8,045 bases of DNA, from NCBI GenBank assembly GCA_030596225.1, contig JAUVKO010000087.1, positions 1 to 8,045 of the forward strand. The letters run 5' to 3'. Source of the DNA: Fidelibacterota bacterium (lineage in GTDB: Bacteria > Fidelibacterota > UBA8477 > JABMPR01). Positions 7,195 to 8,045 of this stretch are shown piece by piece. The translations under genes were made by a program, and so were the position numbers. The notes below the pieces were generated by a model. It worked only from the letters and a program-made list of their open reading frames with translations, had not been told where the DNA came from and searched no databases. Numbering within the stretch: position 1 is the first letter of the stretch; each line of letters begins with the position of its first letter.

Positions 7195-8004
7195 ATGCAT
7201 ATCGGTTCTTATAGATTAACACCCATTATTACCTCAACCTTCGCCTTGGATGGTGGCGCCATGTTTGGTGTTATCCCAAAATCCATGTGGAGCAAGCAGG
7301 CCGAAGTTGATGAACTCAATCGAATTACAATGGTTACCCGCACGCTTTTACTGGAATCAGGCCACCGTAAGATCCTGATTGATACAGGTAACGGTGATAA
7401 ATGGTCACCTCGCATGCAGGAGATATTCAAAATCGATACGGCTTCTTATATCTTACCGCTCAGTTTGGCTCAACACGGGATTTTCCCGGAAGACATCACA
7501 GACGTGATCTGTACACATCTGCATTTTGATCATGTCGGTGGGAATACGCGATTTGAGAGGAATAAGCTGGTGCCAACTTTCCCCAATGCCAACTATTGGG
7601 TGCAGGAGGAAAATTGGAAATTAGCGAATCAACCTCATGAAAAGGATCGAGCCAGCTATCTTGCAGAAAACTGGGCTGTTTTAGCAGAGAATGGATTATT
7701 GAAAATTCTCAAAGGCGATCAAGAGCTGTTTGATGATATCAGCCTGGAGCTGGTGCATGGACACACCATTGGGCAACAGTTACCTGTGATCTCGGATGGA
7801 ACCACCACGCTTATGTATGGAGGGGATCTGTTTCCTATGAAAGCACATATTCCCATTCCCTGGGTCATGGCTTACGACAATGAACCTTTGCGAACTATTA
7901 CCGAGAAAAAGAGAGTATTACCTGGTTTGCTGGACCAGGATGCAATTATCTTTTTTGAGCATGACACTAAGACAATTGCCTGCAAGCTCGTTTCATATTA
8001 TTAA
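7195..8004 (+). CDS. Metallo-beta-lactamase-fold hydrolase, function unknown
   Basis: This is a 269-residue cytosolic MBL-fold protein with a full di-zinc site. H108, H110, D112 and H113 lie in THLHFDHVGGNT, H190 in VHGHTIGQQ, bridging D211 in YGGDLFP, and H256 in FFEHD. The early strand KILIDTGNGDKW (59-70) and the ALDGGAMFGVIPKSMW stretch (17-32) are typical of a large uncharacterised MBL subgroup common in FCB-type bacteria. There is no lactonase, glyoxalase II or RNase Z signature that settles the substrate, and no signal peptide, so an antibiotic-type lactamase role is unlikely. AGGGA six bases before the ATG supports this start. The end is odd: it stops only 13 residues after H256. Relatives I recall run on with a short further strand, and an open frame in another phase continues past the stop. 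It is divergent from the peptidase operon. Confidence 0.9.
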   Translation: MHIGSYRLTPIITSTFALDGGAMFGVIPKSMWSKQAEVDELNRITMVTRTLLLESGHRKILIDTGNGDKWSPRMQEIFKIDTASYILPLSLAQHGIFPEDITDVICTHLHFDHVGGNTRFERNKLVPTFPNANYWVQEENWKLANQPHEKDRASYLAENWAVLAENGLLKILKGDQELFDDISLELVHGHTIGQQLPVISDGTTTLMYGGDLFPMKAHIPIPWVMAYDNEPLRTITEKKRVLPGLLDQDAIIFFEHDTKTIACKLVSYY

Positions 8005-8045
8005 GGGATTATTGGTGGAGATAATATTGATATTTAATTTATTCT
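8005..8045 (+). other. Downstream edge: possible start of a next gene
   Basis: After the hydrolase stop there are 41 bases. GGTGGAG at 8014-8020 lies six bases before a TTG (8027-8029) whose frame stays open to the window edge, so a next gene with a TTG start is possible. The same frame is also open upstream through 7982, so it could instead be a displaced tail of the hydrolase. No terminator hairpin is visible. Confidence 0.15.

Noticed and set aside
7169..7200. TTGACA (7169-7174) as a -35 box for the MBL hydrolase
   Set aside because: The only -10-like sequence at reasonable distance, TATGCA, overlaps the start codon, and the gene has a proper SD that such a transcript would lack.

Overview
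This is a chromosomal-looking bacterial window of moderate GC (a little over 40% by eye). It carries conserved metabolic and envelope genes and no phage, insertion-sequence, CRISPR, rRNA or tRNA signal. Standard genetic code, some good Shine-Dalgarno (SD) sites and a TPR-rich lipoprotein suit a Gram-negative didermal bacterium. The style of the STAS/SEC14-like, metallo-beta-lactamase (MBL)-fold and M3 proteins suggests the Bacteroidota/Ignavibacteria/Marinimicrobia (FCB) side of the tree. That placement is an impression from family resemblance, not proven.

Layout. 1-84: an undecided edge. 85-1218 (+): a class V PLP-dependent enzyme of the NifS/epimerase superfamily that lacks the cysteine desulfurase active-site loop. 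1310-2602 (+): a TPR lipoprotein whose frame ends early. The next ~190 bases, to 2793, read as its missing C-terminal TPR in the -1 frame, with the break at an A7 tract. Its restored stop overlaps by 4 bases the stop of a convergent gene.

6965-2790 (-): four genes in a row on the minus strand, in transcription order an M3 oligoendopeptidase, an M20 dipeptidase, a hemolysin III/TrhA-type membrane protein and a small STAS/SEC14-like protein. The first two are 2 bases apart and the second and third overlap by ATGA, so these three look like one operon. The first two enzymes make biochemical sense together: the M3 enzyme cuts oligopeptides and the M20 enzyme finishes the short products. The link to the membrane protein and the STAS-like protein is positional only.

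6966-7194: a 229-base divergent intergenic region. 7195-8004 (+): an MBL-fold hydrolase with an intact metal site, followed by 41 bases to the window edge.

I found no convincing new system. The most useful observations are the frameshift in the TPR lipoprotein, the corrected M3 start and the peptidase operon with its membrane passenger.
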